Origin: an uncultured Thalassovita sp.
GTDB lineage: Bacteria > Bacteroidota > Bacteroidia > Cytophagales > Flammeovirgaceae
DNA: 33,223 nucleotides
Direction: 5' to 3'
Assembly: GCA_937129345.1 (NCBI GenBank)
Contig: CAKZMZ010000141.1
Location: 1-33,223 of the forward strand
The translations under genes and the position numbers were made by a program. Under the pieces are notes generated by a model. That model had not been told where the DNA came from, searched no databases, and worked only from the letters and a program-made list of their open reading frames with translations. Below are positions 25,301 through 32,480 of this stretch, in pieces. Position 1 is the stretch's first letter. Every line of letters starts with the position of its first letter.

Positions 25301-25464
25301 ACCAGTATAATCGAAGAACGGAGTTTAAGCTACTTTACGAGAATAGAAACAAATACATGCAAGATTGCGATTGTAAAGATGAATCTATGATTCGTGTTAG
25401 GATTCCAAAAGAAGAAAATACCTCTACAAGAACAAATGATTCTGCTACTCAGGGAGGTAGGTAA
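22333..25464 (+). CDS. PorE-like envelope protein: TPR, PD40 propeller, CRD-like and OmpA C-terminal domains
   Basis: A 1043-residue exported protein with a signal peptide at 1-21 (cleavage AIA-Q). TPR-like helices fill about 25-270 (SLLKKADSLWNVGEHSAALK). A WD40/PD40 propeller spans about 355-660 with repeated F/YxSSN and SDRxxxDIY motifs (FASDRNPQ, LYFSSNVP, YLSSDREGSDDIYKF). A beta-sandwich like the carboxypeptidase regulatory domain follows near 667-770. The OmpA peptidoglycan-binding domain lies at about 874-1005 (IRYGFDSEKF, SSHTDECPLAPYEYN, NRRTEFKLL). This domain order matches PorE, a type IX secretion/gliding-associated protein, though this one is longer and has no lipobox. Many paralogues exist in Bacteroidota, so a T9SS role is inference. 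Its end overlaps the convergent M16 gene by 20 bases. Confidence 0.88.
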   Translation: MNLKKIFFFLALSFAAFGAIAQKDASSLLKKADSLWNVGEHSAALKVYKKAYKTAPKTEKNEAKSKFDEAYLNYANLLLAQERLAPSKSDRNFQISTIYYKKYLKSIFKDKNSKAYQDSLARFQEIIADAYFASEQYQAAGRTYKKILKQLNKADTDSEIKSEIALQLAQCYVELKNYPKAGKTYAQAYGDIALSHKAEELYCKGYYSEAARLLSYLRSGAEGEDRDLHTRLIARAYFKAGSNENALYWYKQYFNANDSLSKNTTIYIDQNCESCGQLLKNERYFFSMLKEKGQLDIDRFYYAQVKLNLSGKLIEASRLINNTTIVYQGCEEEEPCLSFEKTYHLSKLTSLGINTSTSSEYSPMYFENDTLIFASDRNPQKNKREEVNGEDRSTFDLYQQRMNKNDVFGFHPGVSVEHADSVSLPSRFFSFNRDVYYNEGPIAFYPGTKEKFIFTGNYFTNSDALKGSKAFDADRINTLKLFTAEWSSSDSTWKVTPILFEGTHDNLFNSELYSVAHPSFNEDGTTLYFSSNVPMPGSDDKRGSYGNSDIFRSTFDPNTGKLGTPENLGSTINSEGNELFPYLYTTDDTQETRLYFSSNFHEEEAQGQLDIYYAGLCDGIFRARENMGAPINSPKDDFGIVLNKQGTAGYLSSDREGSDDIYKFRELKILITVFDKAINETVSEASIDFIPEVGQFDPERMPEGGTKIYRKFDLNSNYKVAVEPDSEIYFMPDHKEITTSINIFDEYGIYRDTIYLYRKPKVKMIMMANVKSWQQVFVAFDKNTGTLGTEDSIKGTSDFSLLYEFGYDKTKGQNFLQNTEDGTFTYLSAPKLFTLNNLEVAEKQAELKQFFVGNKILVPDSVQSNNVAMTNPIVIRNIRYGFDSEKFSEEDAENIDPNIQFRRMAGVLKDYLHLNAKISSHTDECPLAPYEYNNMELSGKRNNSAVEGLLKYYTGMDTTRLVKCNYDGSYPVDKSLKNYSKNSRGQNCANQYNRRTEFKLLYENRNKYMQDCDCKDESMIRVRIPKEENTSTRTNDSATQGGR

Positions 25465-26689
25465 GCATACTCAAACGCTCTTCAGGGAAAATCTCATTGG
25501 CCAAATCAATAATATCCTGTGCTGTAACTGCATGTATTTTATCTAGTACTTCATTTAAGGTTTCTACCCTACCGAGGTCTAGAATGCTCTTGCCCATCAT
25601 AAGCATAAAACCTAGGTTACTTTCTTCGCTCATGGCCAATTGCCCAACCAATTGTTGTTTGGCTTGGTGCAGTTGCATGCTGCCCAAAGGCGTTTCGCGG
25701 AGTTTTTTGAGTTCCTTCAATAATAGTTTTACGCAACGCTCTAAGGTCTTACGTTCAGTGGCAAAGTTTACCAAGAAGAGGCCTGTATCTTGATAAGCCG
25801 TTACCGAAGCGTCTATACCATAGACAAAACCGTATTTTTCCCTTATCCCTAGATTGAGTCGAGAGTTCATGCCCGGCCCACCTAGCAAATTAACCAATAA
25901 AAAAAAGGGGATTCTGTTAGGGTCATGTATAGAAAATGAAGTAGTACCTACAATGCAGTGCGCCTGACTTATGGGCTTATTACTTATAATTTGTCGGGGT
26001 GCAAAACTTTCAAAAGGCTTCCTTTTTCGCTTAGATTGGTAAGTGGGAATGTCAGATAAATACTTTTGAGCAATTTTTGCCACTTTGCTAAAAGGCAAAG
26101 CACTTACAGAAGAAAAAATTACCTGATCGGTGTTGAGGTTCTCCTTAATAAACTGCTGAAAATCTTCTTGTGAAAAGCTTTTTACACTTTCAGGCGTGCC
26201 TAAGATATTATAACCAAGTGAGTGGTCTTGGAATATCACCTCGTCAAACTCATCTCGTATGGCATCTGCAGGATCATCTTTGTACATAGACATCTCCTCT
26301 AAAATTACCCCGCGTTCTTTTTTTATCTCACGCTCAGGAAAAATTGAGTTAAAGGTAATATCACTGATCAACTCTACTGCCTTTTCAAAATGGTTCTCTA
26401 ACAGAGAGGCATAAAAGCAAATTTTCTCTTTGGTAGTGTACGCATTCAATTCTCCACCTACTGAATCTACCCTGCTTAAAATATGATAAGCCTTGCGTTT
26501 TTTGGTGCCTTTAAACGCCATGTGTTCCCAAAAGTGGGCAATACCTTGTTGGTGTGGTTTTTCGTCGCGACTCCCAATGTTTAGTATACAACCGCAGTGC
26601 GCAATTTTAGTATTGCTTACTTGTCGGTGTACGATTCTAATGCCATTGGGGAGGATCAATTCTTCGTATTCTTTCATTTGCTGCGCCAT
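25445..26689 (-). CDS. M16 family zinc metallopeptidase (pitrilysin/processing-peptidase type)
   Basis: The 414-residue single-unit M16 protease has the inverted zinc motif H52-F-W-E55-H56 and the third ligand E131 exactly 75 residues after H56, as in the family rule HxxEH-x74-E. Conserved surroundings include KGTKKRKAYHI, GGELNAYTTKEKICFYA and VILEEMSMYKDDP. The C-terminal half has LLGGPGMNSRLNLGIREKYG, the R/Y substrate-binding block. There is no signal peptide, so it is probably cytoplasmic. The length and the 'LPNGIRIVHRQ' start resemble PqqL/YmxG-type peptidases. The gene has a good Bacteroidota promoter. Substrate unknown. Confidence 0.93.
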   Translation of the reverse strand: MAQQMKEYEELILPNGIRIVHRQVSNTKIAHCGCILNIGSRDEKPHQQGIAHFWEHMAFKGTKKRKAYHILSRVDSVGGELNAYTTKEKICFYASLLENHFEKAVELISDITFNSIFPEREIKKERGVILEEMSMYKDDPADAIRDEFDEVIFQDHSLGYNILGTPESVKSFSQEDFQQFIKENLNTDQVIFSSVSALPFSKVAKIAQKYLSDIPTYQSKRKRKPFESFAPRQIISNKPISQAHCIVGTTSFSIHDPNRIPFFLLVNLLGGPGMNSRLNLGIREKYGFVYGIDASVTAYQDTGLFLVNFATERKTLERCVKLLLKELKKLRETPLGSMQLHQAKQQLVGQLAMSEESNLGFMLMMGKSILDLGRVETLNEVLDKIHAVTAQDIIDLANEIFPEERLSMLTYLPE

Positions 26690-26773
26690 CCACTGTCTTA
26701 ACTTCTGTATTCTTTCTCCCTATTTTCACAATTAATCTAGAGAGGTATTAAAGGGCAAGATTTTGATAATCTG

Positions 26774-26801
26774 CAAAGGTAACGCTTGTTGAGAAATACA
26801 A
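26774..26801 (-). promoter_or_regulatory. Bacteroidota-type promoter for the M16 peptidase gene
   Basis: On the minus strand TTG (26801-26799) is followed after 17 bases by TACCTTTG (26781-26774), a perfect TAnnTTTG -7 element, then GC. The TTG-N17-TAnnTTTG arrangement is within the consensus for Bacteroidota sigma-A promoters. It predicts a leader of about 75-80 bases before the ATG at 26689 and lies in the gap after the FemAB-like gene. Confidence 0.7.
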
Positions 26802-26808
26802 GCTATTT

Positions 26809-27807
26809 TTAGTGGGCAACATAGATAAAAGTGTTTTTGTTTGCGAAGGTATTGTTTTGAGGCCTTAGGTTTTTTACTTCTATTTCTTGTATTTCATGCA
26901 AGTGTGGAATGGCTCCAAAACCGGCTTTCCAATCGTATAGCCCTTGATTAACGCCCATGGTTTTACGCAAAGTGCTTACACCTAAACTTATTTTGTATTC
27001 GTATTTTAAATATTTTTGTAATTCAAAGATTACGAAATCTAGTGCGCCCTTTTTCCTGCCTAGCGGGGTATTGGCCAAATATTGGCAATGCGCCACCTTA
27101 TTCGGATAAAAATAAACCACTGTTCCGGCGAGTATTTTGCCATGGCTAGTTGCTGCGAATAGTTTTATGTTTTTAGGAAACCTATCTCTTAGATAACAAA
27201 TTTCTCTATAAGTATGTACTGGATAGCAATTGTGTCGCTCCCATAAATTTTTACTCAATACTTGCCAGAAATCCAACCAGTTTTCAGACTCGCCAAACTT
27301 TAGTTGAGCTTCTAGTGCTTTTTTATAGCCTCTTTTCCTTCTTTGTTGTACATTAATCAACTTTGAGTCAGGAATCACCAAATTAATTTCCTGCCTCTTT
27401 GGTTGAAGGTTAAAATAGCATGAGATATCAATTGGCATATTGAGGTTTGACTGTGAGCTTAAGAATTTAGGCAAAGGCTTAAAAATGATCTTCTCAATTT
27501 CATGGCTATTGAAAAATTCTTTGAGCGATGCTATAATTTGTGCATTTAATGCTGCATCGTTTTGATGGTTATAAAACAAGTCTCCAAAAGTGAGCCCACC
27601 ATGAGCATAAAGGCAGTAGTCCTTAATATTAGCAGGAAGAATTGCCACAAGCACATCTTCCTCAAAAAATAAAAGCGAGCTGTCTTTAAAATTATGTGCA
27701 TGGTATTCCATATAGTCCCTGTAAAACAAAAAGGGTAAGTTTTGCTCAGCAACGAAGCGGTTCCACACGAACTTAAACTCTGGACAATATGGAATGATAT
27801 TGATCAA
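26809..27807 (-). CDS. FemAB/GNAT-like acyltransferase family protein
   Basis: The 332-residue soluble protein looks like a double-GNAT (FemAB-like) protein. An N-terminal half begins PYCPEFKFVWNRFVAEQN and includes LFFEEDVLVAILPANI. A basic helix QQRRKRGYKKALE (about 184-196) comes next. The second half has the acetyltransferase strand pattern LFAATSHGKILAGTVVYF and a Y-L-A-N-T-P-L-G loop. Such proteins transfer amino acids or acyl groups in cell-wall or polysaccharide synthesis, but the donor and acceptor here are unknown. The gene stands between the M16 gene (same strand) and the divergent TonB-dependent receptor. The family call rests on overall pattern, not on a unique motif. Confidence 0.65.
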   Translation of the reverse strand: MINIIPYCPEFKFVWNRFVAEQNLPFLFYRDYMEYHAHNFKDSSLLFFEEDVLVAILPANIKDYCLYAHGGLTFGDLFYNHQNDAALNAQIIASLKEFFNSHEIEKIIFKPLPKFLSSQSNLNMPIDISCYFNLQPKRQEINLVIPDSKLINVQQRRKRGYKKALEAQLKFGESENWLDFWQVLSKNLWERHNCYPVHTYREICYLRDRFPKNIKLFAATSHGKILAGTVVYFYPNKVAHCQYLANTPLGRKKGALDFVIFELQKYLKYEYKISLGVSTLRKTMGVNQGLYDWKAGFGAIPHLHEIQEIEVKNLRPQNNTFANKNTFIYVAH

Positions 27808-27828
27808 GGTACTTGCGCTATTTAGTTT

Positions 27829-27836
27829 TAAATTTG
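27829..27836 (+). promoter_or_regulatory. -7 element upstream of the TonB-dependent receptor gene (candidate)
   Basis: TAAATTTG matches TAnnTTTG and lies 60 bases before the ATG at 27897. The nearest TTG triplets are 13 and 26 bases upstream, outside the usual spacing, so the assignment is weak. Confidence 0.35.
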
Positions 27837-27896
27837 TGCTTCAAAAAAAGCCAGCAAAAAAAATTAATCGATTAAAAATCCGACATATTCAAAGAA

Positions 27897-30248
27897 ATGG
27901 ATAAGCAAAGAAAAACCAGCCTACTATATACAACTGTATTTTTAAGTAATCATCATGTAACTGCCTTAAAAAAGTGCTTCTTTATACTCGTCTCCTTTTT
28001 ATTATTGGGCGTCTTAAACAAGTTAGAAGCACAAGTTAGGGGAAAAGTATTTGATATAGACAATGGTTCTGCAATAGTTGGAGCCGCCATTCAGTTGAAT
28101 GAGAACCAAGGCACCATTACCGATGCTGACGGTGTTTTTAGTATAGAGGTTTCCGATTTTCCCAATACCATTATTATCTCTTCTTTGGGTTACAAAACAA
28201 GGGATGTAAACGTAAGTTCTGAAAAAGAGTTTTTGCAGATTGGCCTGCAAAGTAAGCCCACCGAAATGCAAGAGGTAATCGTTTCTGCCTTTAGGGGCAA
28301 ACAAAAACTTTTAGAAACTCCAGCCTCAGTTTCTATGGTAGGTCCATTAGAATTGCACAGAGAAGAAGACGTAAATTTTGCACCAATATTGAACAGGGTG
28401 CCTGGGGTATTTATGCATAATGGCGCTTATAACACCAATAGAATTACCATACGGGGCATAGGTGCGCGTTCTCTTTTTGCCACGGCCAAAATAAGGGCCT
28501 ATCTCAACGACATACCCCTTACCAATGGCATAGGCGAAACCACTATTGAAGACATAGATTTGAGCTTACTAAGTAGGATGGAAGTAATAAAAGGACCGGC
28601 GGCCAGCGAATATGGCGTTGGCTTGGGCGGTACCATATTGATGCAAACAGCTAAATCGCCTTATAGGCAGACTTCCCTAAGTAATCAAAGTACAATCGGA
28701 TCTTACGGCCTTATAAGAAATGTAAGTGCTTTTAAAACAGGTAACGATAAGGCCAACTTTAGTTTGGTGCATAACTATATGCATAGCGATGGCTACAGAC
28801 AAAATAATGAATACGATAGACAGTCTGTAACCGCTTTGGGAGAATTTTACGCTGGAGAGAAAACCAATGTAAGTGTACTTGCCACGGTGATAGATTTAAA
28901 GGCATTTATCCCGAGTTCTATAGACAGTGCTACCTTTGCTGAAAATCCTAGAGCAGCGGCGGGTAACTGGCTCGCTTCTCGCGGTTTCGAAGACAGCCGA
29001 AAAGCGCTTTTCGGCACCTCACTACGCCAGCAGATTTCTCCGAAAATAACAAACAGTAGCAGTGTGTTTGTAGGTTTTAGGTATGCTTATGAACTCAGGC
29101 CCTTCAACATCTTGCGCGAAGGAAATACCAGCTTGGGAGGCAGAACGGCTTTTACTTTTAGAGATATCGATGCCCGCTTCGCGCCTGAGATCAGTGTGGG
29201 TGCTGAAATCTACAATGAGTGGTATTCTTGGCAAACTTATGTAAACGACGACCGAGTAATTGGCGCACATTTAAGCGACAATGAAGAACTGCGCAACTAC
29301 TATAACCTATTTGCCAAGGCTATGCTGCGGCTTACAGATAAATTGGATGTTACCGCTGCATTGAACTTTAACGAAACCAGTTATCAATATACCGATTACT
29401 TTGCCGATGACGTAGATTTATCGGGAGAATACGGTTTTGATGGCATACTTTCTCCTAGACTGGCACTCAATTACAGATTGAATAGCGATTTGGCTCTTTT
29501 TGCTTCTGCGTCGCATGGTTTTTCGCCGCCAACTTTAGAAGAAACACTTACTCCAGAAGGGCAAATAAACCCTGAGATACAACCTGAGCGTGGTATGAAC
29601 TACGAAATAGGGGGGCGAGGAACACTTCTCAATGATCGCTTATTTTTCGATTTAACTGTGTATTCTATGCGTGTTAGAGATTTATTAGTGGCGAGAAGGA
29701 CCGCTGCCGATGTTTTTATTGGTGTAAACGCAGGAAAGACCATTCATAATGGCTTGGAGTTTTCTAGCAATTATCAATTGGTGGGCGAGGGGCATCCTTT
29801 CTTGGAACAGGCTACCATTTTTACCACTTTATCTTACAACCAGTATGAGTTTGAAGAATTTTTAGATGAAGGCAACGATTATTCTGGCAACGATCTTACT
29901 GGAGTGCCCAATGCCGTTTTTAATGCTGGGGCAGATTTCTTGTTCAATAATGGTTTGTACGCCAACATCAATTTATTGGCCGTTGGTGCCATGCCTATCA
30001 CAGATGCGAACTCCGTTTATTCAGACCCATACGAAGTAGCCAATTTAAAATTGGGTTTCAGAACTGGTTTAGGGAAGGCATTTGATTTGGACATTTTTGC
30101 GGGTATAAACAATGTTTTTGACGAAAAATACGCTGCTATGCTAGGAGTGAACGCAGGCAGTTTTGGCAACAGGGCACCGAGGTACTATTATCCTGGCTTA
30201 CCAAGAAATTACTATTCTAGCATTAAATTAACCTACAACTTTCGCTAA
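27897..30248 (+). CDS. TonB-dependent receptor with N-terminal carboxypeptidase-regulatory-like domain
   Basis: A 783-residue outer-membrane receptor. The signal peptide is unusual: a 24-residue polar leader precedes the hydrophobic core at 28-40, with cleavage near LEAQ-V; no later start codon is available. A CarboxypepD_reg-like domain covers about 47-120 (VRGKVFDIDNG, SLGYKTRDV). It is followed by a TonB-box-like EVIVSA (126-131) and the plug domain (about 135-252; RVPGVFM, TIRGIGARS, RMEVIKGPAASEYG). A long beta barrel ends in a typical aromatic C-terminus (LTYNFR). The barrel has siderophore-receptor-like blocks (LALFASASHGFSPPTLEETL, PEIQPERGMNYEIGG). No SusD partner is present, so uptake of an iron chelate or small molecule is more likely than a glycan. 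Its stop overlaps that of the TauE gene by 4 bases. Confidence 0.93.
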   Translation: MDKQRKTSLLYTTVFLSNHHVTALKKCFFILVSFLLLGVLNKLEAQVRGKVFDIDNGSAIVGAAIQLNENQGTITDADGVFSIEVSDFPNTIIISSLGYKTRDVNVSSEKEFLQIGLQSKPTEMQEVIVSAFRGKQKLLETPASVSMVGPLELHREEDVNFAPILNRVPGVFMHNGAYNTNRITIRGIGARSLFATAKIRAYLNDIPLTNGIGETTIEDIDLSLLSRMEVIKGPAASEYGVGLGGTILMQTAKSPYRQTSLSNQSTIGSYGLIRNVSAFKTGNDKANFSLVHNYMHSDGYRQNNEYDRQSVTALGEFYAGEKTNVSVLATVIDLKAFIPSSIDSATFAENPRAAAGNWLASRGFEDSRKALFGTSLRQQISPKITNSSSVFVGFRYAYELRPFNILREGNTSLGGRTAFTFRDIDARFAPEISVGAEIYNEWYSWQTYVNDDRVIGAHLSDNEELRNYYNLFAKAMLRLTDKLDVTAALNFNETSYQYTDYFADDVDLSGEYGFDGILSPRLALNYRLNSDLALFASASHGFSPPTLEETLTPEGQINPEIQPERGMNYEIGGRGTLLNDRLFFDLTVYSMRVRDLLVARRTAADVFIGVNAGKTIHNGLEFSSNYQLVGEGHPFLEQATIFTTLSYNQYEFEEFLDEGNDYSGNDLTGVPNAVFNAGADFLFNNGLYANINLLAVGAMPITDANSVYSDPYEVANLKLGFRTGLGKAFDLDIFAGINNVFDEKYAAMLGVNAGSFGNRAPRYYYPGLPRNYYSSIKLTYNFR

Positions 30249-31090
30249 TTATAAAGCGGAAAAATAATTTCATAGAAAACAATTCTTATTGCTGTAATCG
30301 CAAAAATGAATACCAAAGGATATACGAAATAATTGAACTTGATTTTGTTGAATAAGGAGTATCCGGGTAAGGCTGCAAGTGCAGCACCCAATAACATAGG
30401 TATTGCATAAGGTAAGTAAATGTATCCAAGAAAATCATTGCTGTTGAGTTGGGCGTTGCCTAAAGGGAAAGTATACATCCCAACTACAATGAGTAGAATA
30501 AATATCAGTGAAGTATTGTAAATATTTACGGCCTTTCTAATGTCTATATCGCAATATTTGTTTAGTACAGGAACTATAAAAATACCGCTGTCTGATCCTG
30601 TAAGTGCGGTAGTAAGCCCTGATAAAGTGCCTGCCCCAAAATTTCTAGTATTTCCCCTAATACCTCCTCGGCAGCATTTTTCAAATATTCTCCTTTCTTT
30701 ATTGGTAATGAGTATGTAGCTAGAATAAAATACAAAGAGGATAAAAAAAATCTTAAAAACAGTTAGGCTTACCAAGGCATGGTAAATAAGAAAGTAACTA
30801 ACGATGGCAGCTACAATGACAGCAGGTATGGTGATAGCAACTGAATTTTTAAAATAAAATCGTTTAGAAGCTATGCGTTTAGAGCCTAGCACCAATTGCA
30901 CACCAAGTAATACGATTGCTGTATTAGCTATAACAATTCTAACTTTTTCAAATTGGTTAAACTCGAGGCCTTCTGCCAAGAACATAAATATGAGTAGAAG
31001 AAGGATGCCCCCGCCAACGCCTACAAACGCGCCAACGAACCCTACCATAAAGCCGATTATTATCAGTAAAATGTAATAGAGGATATCCAT
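30245..31090 (-). CDS. TauE/SafE family sulfite/organosulfur exporter-type permease
   Basis: The 281-residue membrane protein has about eight transmembrane helices. The first carries the glycine-rich family motif GFMVGFVGAFVGVGGGILL (13-31), and a matching segment in the second half is GTLSGLTTALTGSDSGIFIVPVL. The central loop is basic with two cysteines (KCCRGGIRGNTRN). Family members export sulfite, sulfoacetate or other anions, and many are uncharacterised. It is convergent with the TonB receptor gene, with a 4-base overlap of the stop codons and no terminator between. Its upstream region is the long gene-poor stretch 31091-31820. Confidence 0.88.
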   Translation of the reverse strand: MDILYYILLIIIGFMVGFVGAFVGVGGGILLLLIFMFLAEGLEFNQFEKVRIVIANTAIVLLGVQLVLGSKRIASKRFYFKNSVAITIPAVIVAAIVSYFLIYHALVSLTVFKIFFILFVFYSSYILITNKERRIFEKCCRGGIRGNTRNFGAGTLSGLTTALTGSDSGIFIVPVLNKYCDIDIRKAVNIYNTSLIFILLIVVGMYTFPLGNAQLNSNDFLGYIYLPYAIPMLLGAALAALPGYSLFNKIKFNYFVYPLVFIFAITAIRIVFYEIIFPLYN

Positions 31091-31331
31091 ATATTAGACG
31101 AGATAAAAAAATTGATTAGGTCACTTTAATTAAGCGTGGTCTATGTTTCATTTCATCAAGTATGGTCAATTCTTATATGGATGAGATAAAATAATCATAA
31201 GAAAATTCTTACCTGAATTTTAATAATAGTATAGAACCTTAACTAATATAATTATCTGTTTAAATAATAAGATATCGAGTTTGGATAATTTTATTACTAT
31301 GAGGTGATTTTGTATTCAGTAGAAAAAATCT

Positions 31332-31533
31332 GTAACTACTCAGGAAAAATAAGGGAGGGATGAAATTATAAGATACCTTCCATACCAACTTTTAAAGAGT
31401 TTCCCTCGATTTAATATCGTCCAGATTGGATTGTCCAGACTATATCACCCCTTCTGAGTTTTATTAATACACTTATGATGCATGCTATTATGTAGCACCT
31501 CTTCGAGGTTCTTTATACATGCCTGAGTAGTTA
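31332..31533. mobile_element. MITE-like non-autonomous element with terminal inverted repeats and probable target duplication
   Basis: TAACTACTCAGG (31333-31344) and CCTGAGTAGTTA (31522-31533) are perfect 12-bp inverted repeats bounding about 200 bp with no ORF. The flanks carry near-identical direct repeats, GAAAAAATCT (31322-31331) and GAAAAATCT (31534-31542), as expected for a 9-10 bp target site duplication. Inside are small hairpins TGCTA/TAGCA (31483-31497) and ACCTC/GAGGT (31497-31509), and the direct repeat GTCCAGA (31419-31425, 31433-31439). No transposase lies in the window, so it would have to be moved in trans. It sits in the AT-rich 730-base gap 31091-31820. Confidence 0.6.
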
Positions 31534-31598
31534 GAAAAATCTAAATGTGGAAAAAAAATAACATCGTAGAAGTGAGATTGTAGAAATTTATATACGAG

Positions 31599-31641
31599 AA
31601 AAGAACTGATAGCTGCCCAAGAAATCAATATCAGTTCTTTT
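31599..31641. terminator. Orphan terminator-like hairpin
   Basis: AAAAGAACTGATA (31599-31611) pairs perfectly with TATCAGTTCTTTT (31629-31641), a 13-bp stem with a 17-base loop and A/T arms suited to both strands. It lies 180 bases before the DUF4136 gene, just after the MITE-like element, and no gene ends at it on either strand. It may end a small RNA or be a remnant of a lost gene. Confidence 0.55.
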
Positions 31642-31644
31642 AAT

Positions 31645-31692
31645 AAAAGAACAAAATTTTATTATAAATTAAATAAAAAGAACAAAATTTTA
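31645..31692. repeat. 17-bp direct repeat upstream of the DUF4136 gene
   Basis: AAAAGAACAAAATTTTA occurs at 31645-31661 and again at 31676-31692, 31 bases apart (about three helical turns). The AAAAGAAC core also occurs at 31599-31606 in the hairpin arm. It could be a binding site for a regulator or simply an AT-rich duplication. Confidence 0.6.
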
Positions 31693-31820
31693 AAAATTAA
31701 TCAATTGAATGATTTTAAATTACAAAAGGCCATATGTGCATTAATATATTTAGTGCTCTAAAATTTCACAAAAACAGGTGGTATAATATTTCGCTACTAA
31801 TAAGTAAAAAAATTAAATAA

Positions 31821-32426
31821 ATGAAAGTTATGAAGAGCATTAAGAATTTATTTACAGTAGTCACACTATTATTTTTTTCAAATTTAGTATTAGCACAAGA
31901 CGATTATGTTGTTGATTCAGATGAGCGTCCACAAGTGGATATGAGTAAGTATGACACTTACGCGTGGTCAACTACAGTAACTGATGAAACGAAAGCTGTA
32001 TACTCACTCAACGATATAATCTTAAAAGATAAAATTAAAAGAACTATTGAGGACGAGATGGCAGGATTAGGTTATATAAAGAGTATGAAGCCTGATTTAA
32101 TGTTAAACTTTGTAGTGTTTGAAGGTGATACTGAATTTACTGGTTTTGGTAATTTAGAGCAAGATGATTTCTTTTATGACTATTGGAAATTATATGAGCC
32201 TGATGAGCAGTTATCAAGTATGGAAAAATATACGTTTGAAAAAGGTGCATTATTAGTACATATGTTAGACTTGAAAGAAGGTGAGGTAGTATGGCAAGGA
32301 TATGCCTCAGGCATTATGGATGACAATGTATTTGATTTTGATCCTAATCGTGTTGAAGAAACTGTAGAATTAATTTTTGAAGAGTTTGACTACAGAGGAG
32401 ACGAATATGATAATACGGGTAGATAA
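31821..32426 (+). CDS. Exported DUF4136-like protein
   Basis: The 201-residue protein has a signal peptide at about 1-25 (VTLLFFSNLVLA-Q). The mature domain has the DUF4136 pattern: MSKYDTYAW (41-49), a helix KIKRTIEDEMAGLGYIKS, the strand PDLMLNFVVFEG, and GALLVHMLDLKEGEVVWQGYASG near the end. This small alpha/beta domain is common in exported proteins of Bacteroidota and Proteobacteria, usually as a lipoprotein; here there is no lipobox, since the only candidate region ends in LAQDD. Its function is unknown. The start may be ATG 31821 or 31830. Its wording is AT-rich compared with neighbours. It ends at a convergent terminator with rlmB. Confidence 0.8.
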   Translation: MKVMKSIKNLFTVVTLLFFSNLVLAQDDYVVDSDERPQVDMSKYDTYAWSTTVTDETKAVYSLNDIILKDKIKRTIEDEMAGLGYIKSMKPDLMLNFVVFEGDTEFTGFGNLEQDDFFYDYWKLYEPDEQLSSMEKYTFEKGALLVHMLDLKEGEVVWQGYASGIMDDNVFDFDPNRVEETVELIFEEFDYRGDEYDNTGR

Positions 32427-32450
32427 TACCTAATATATAATATATGAATG

Positions 32451-32480
32451 AAAGGATGTCTTAAAGACATCCTTTTTTTT
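32451..32480. terminator. Terminator between the DUF4136 gene and rlmB
   Basis: AAAGGATGTC (32451-32460) pairs with GACATCCTTT (32466-32475) with a 5-base loop, and a T run continues to 32480. It ends the plus-strand transcript and overlaps the rlmB stop codon. The minus strand has a weaker T tail. Confidence 0.88.
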
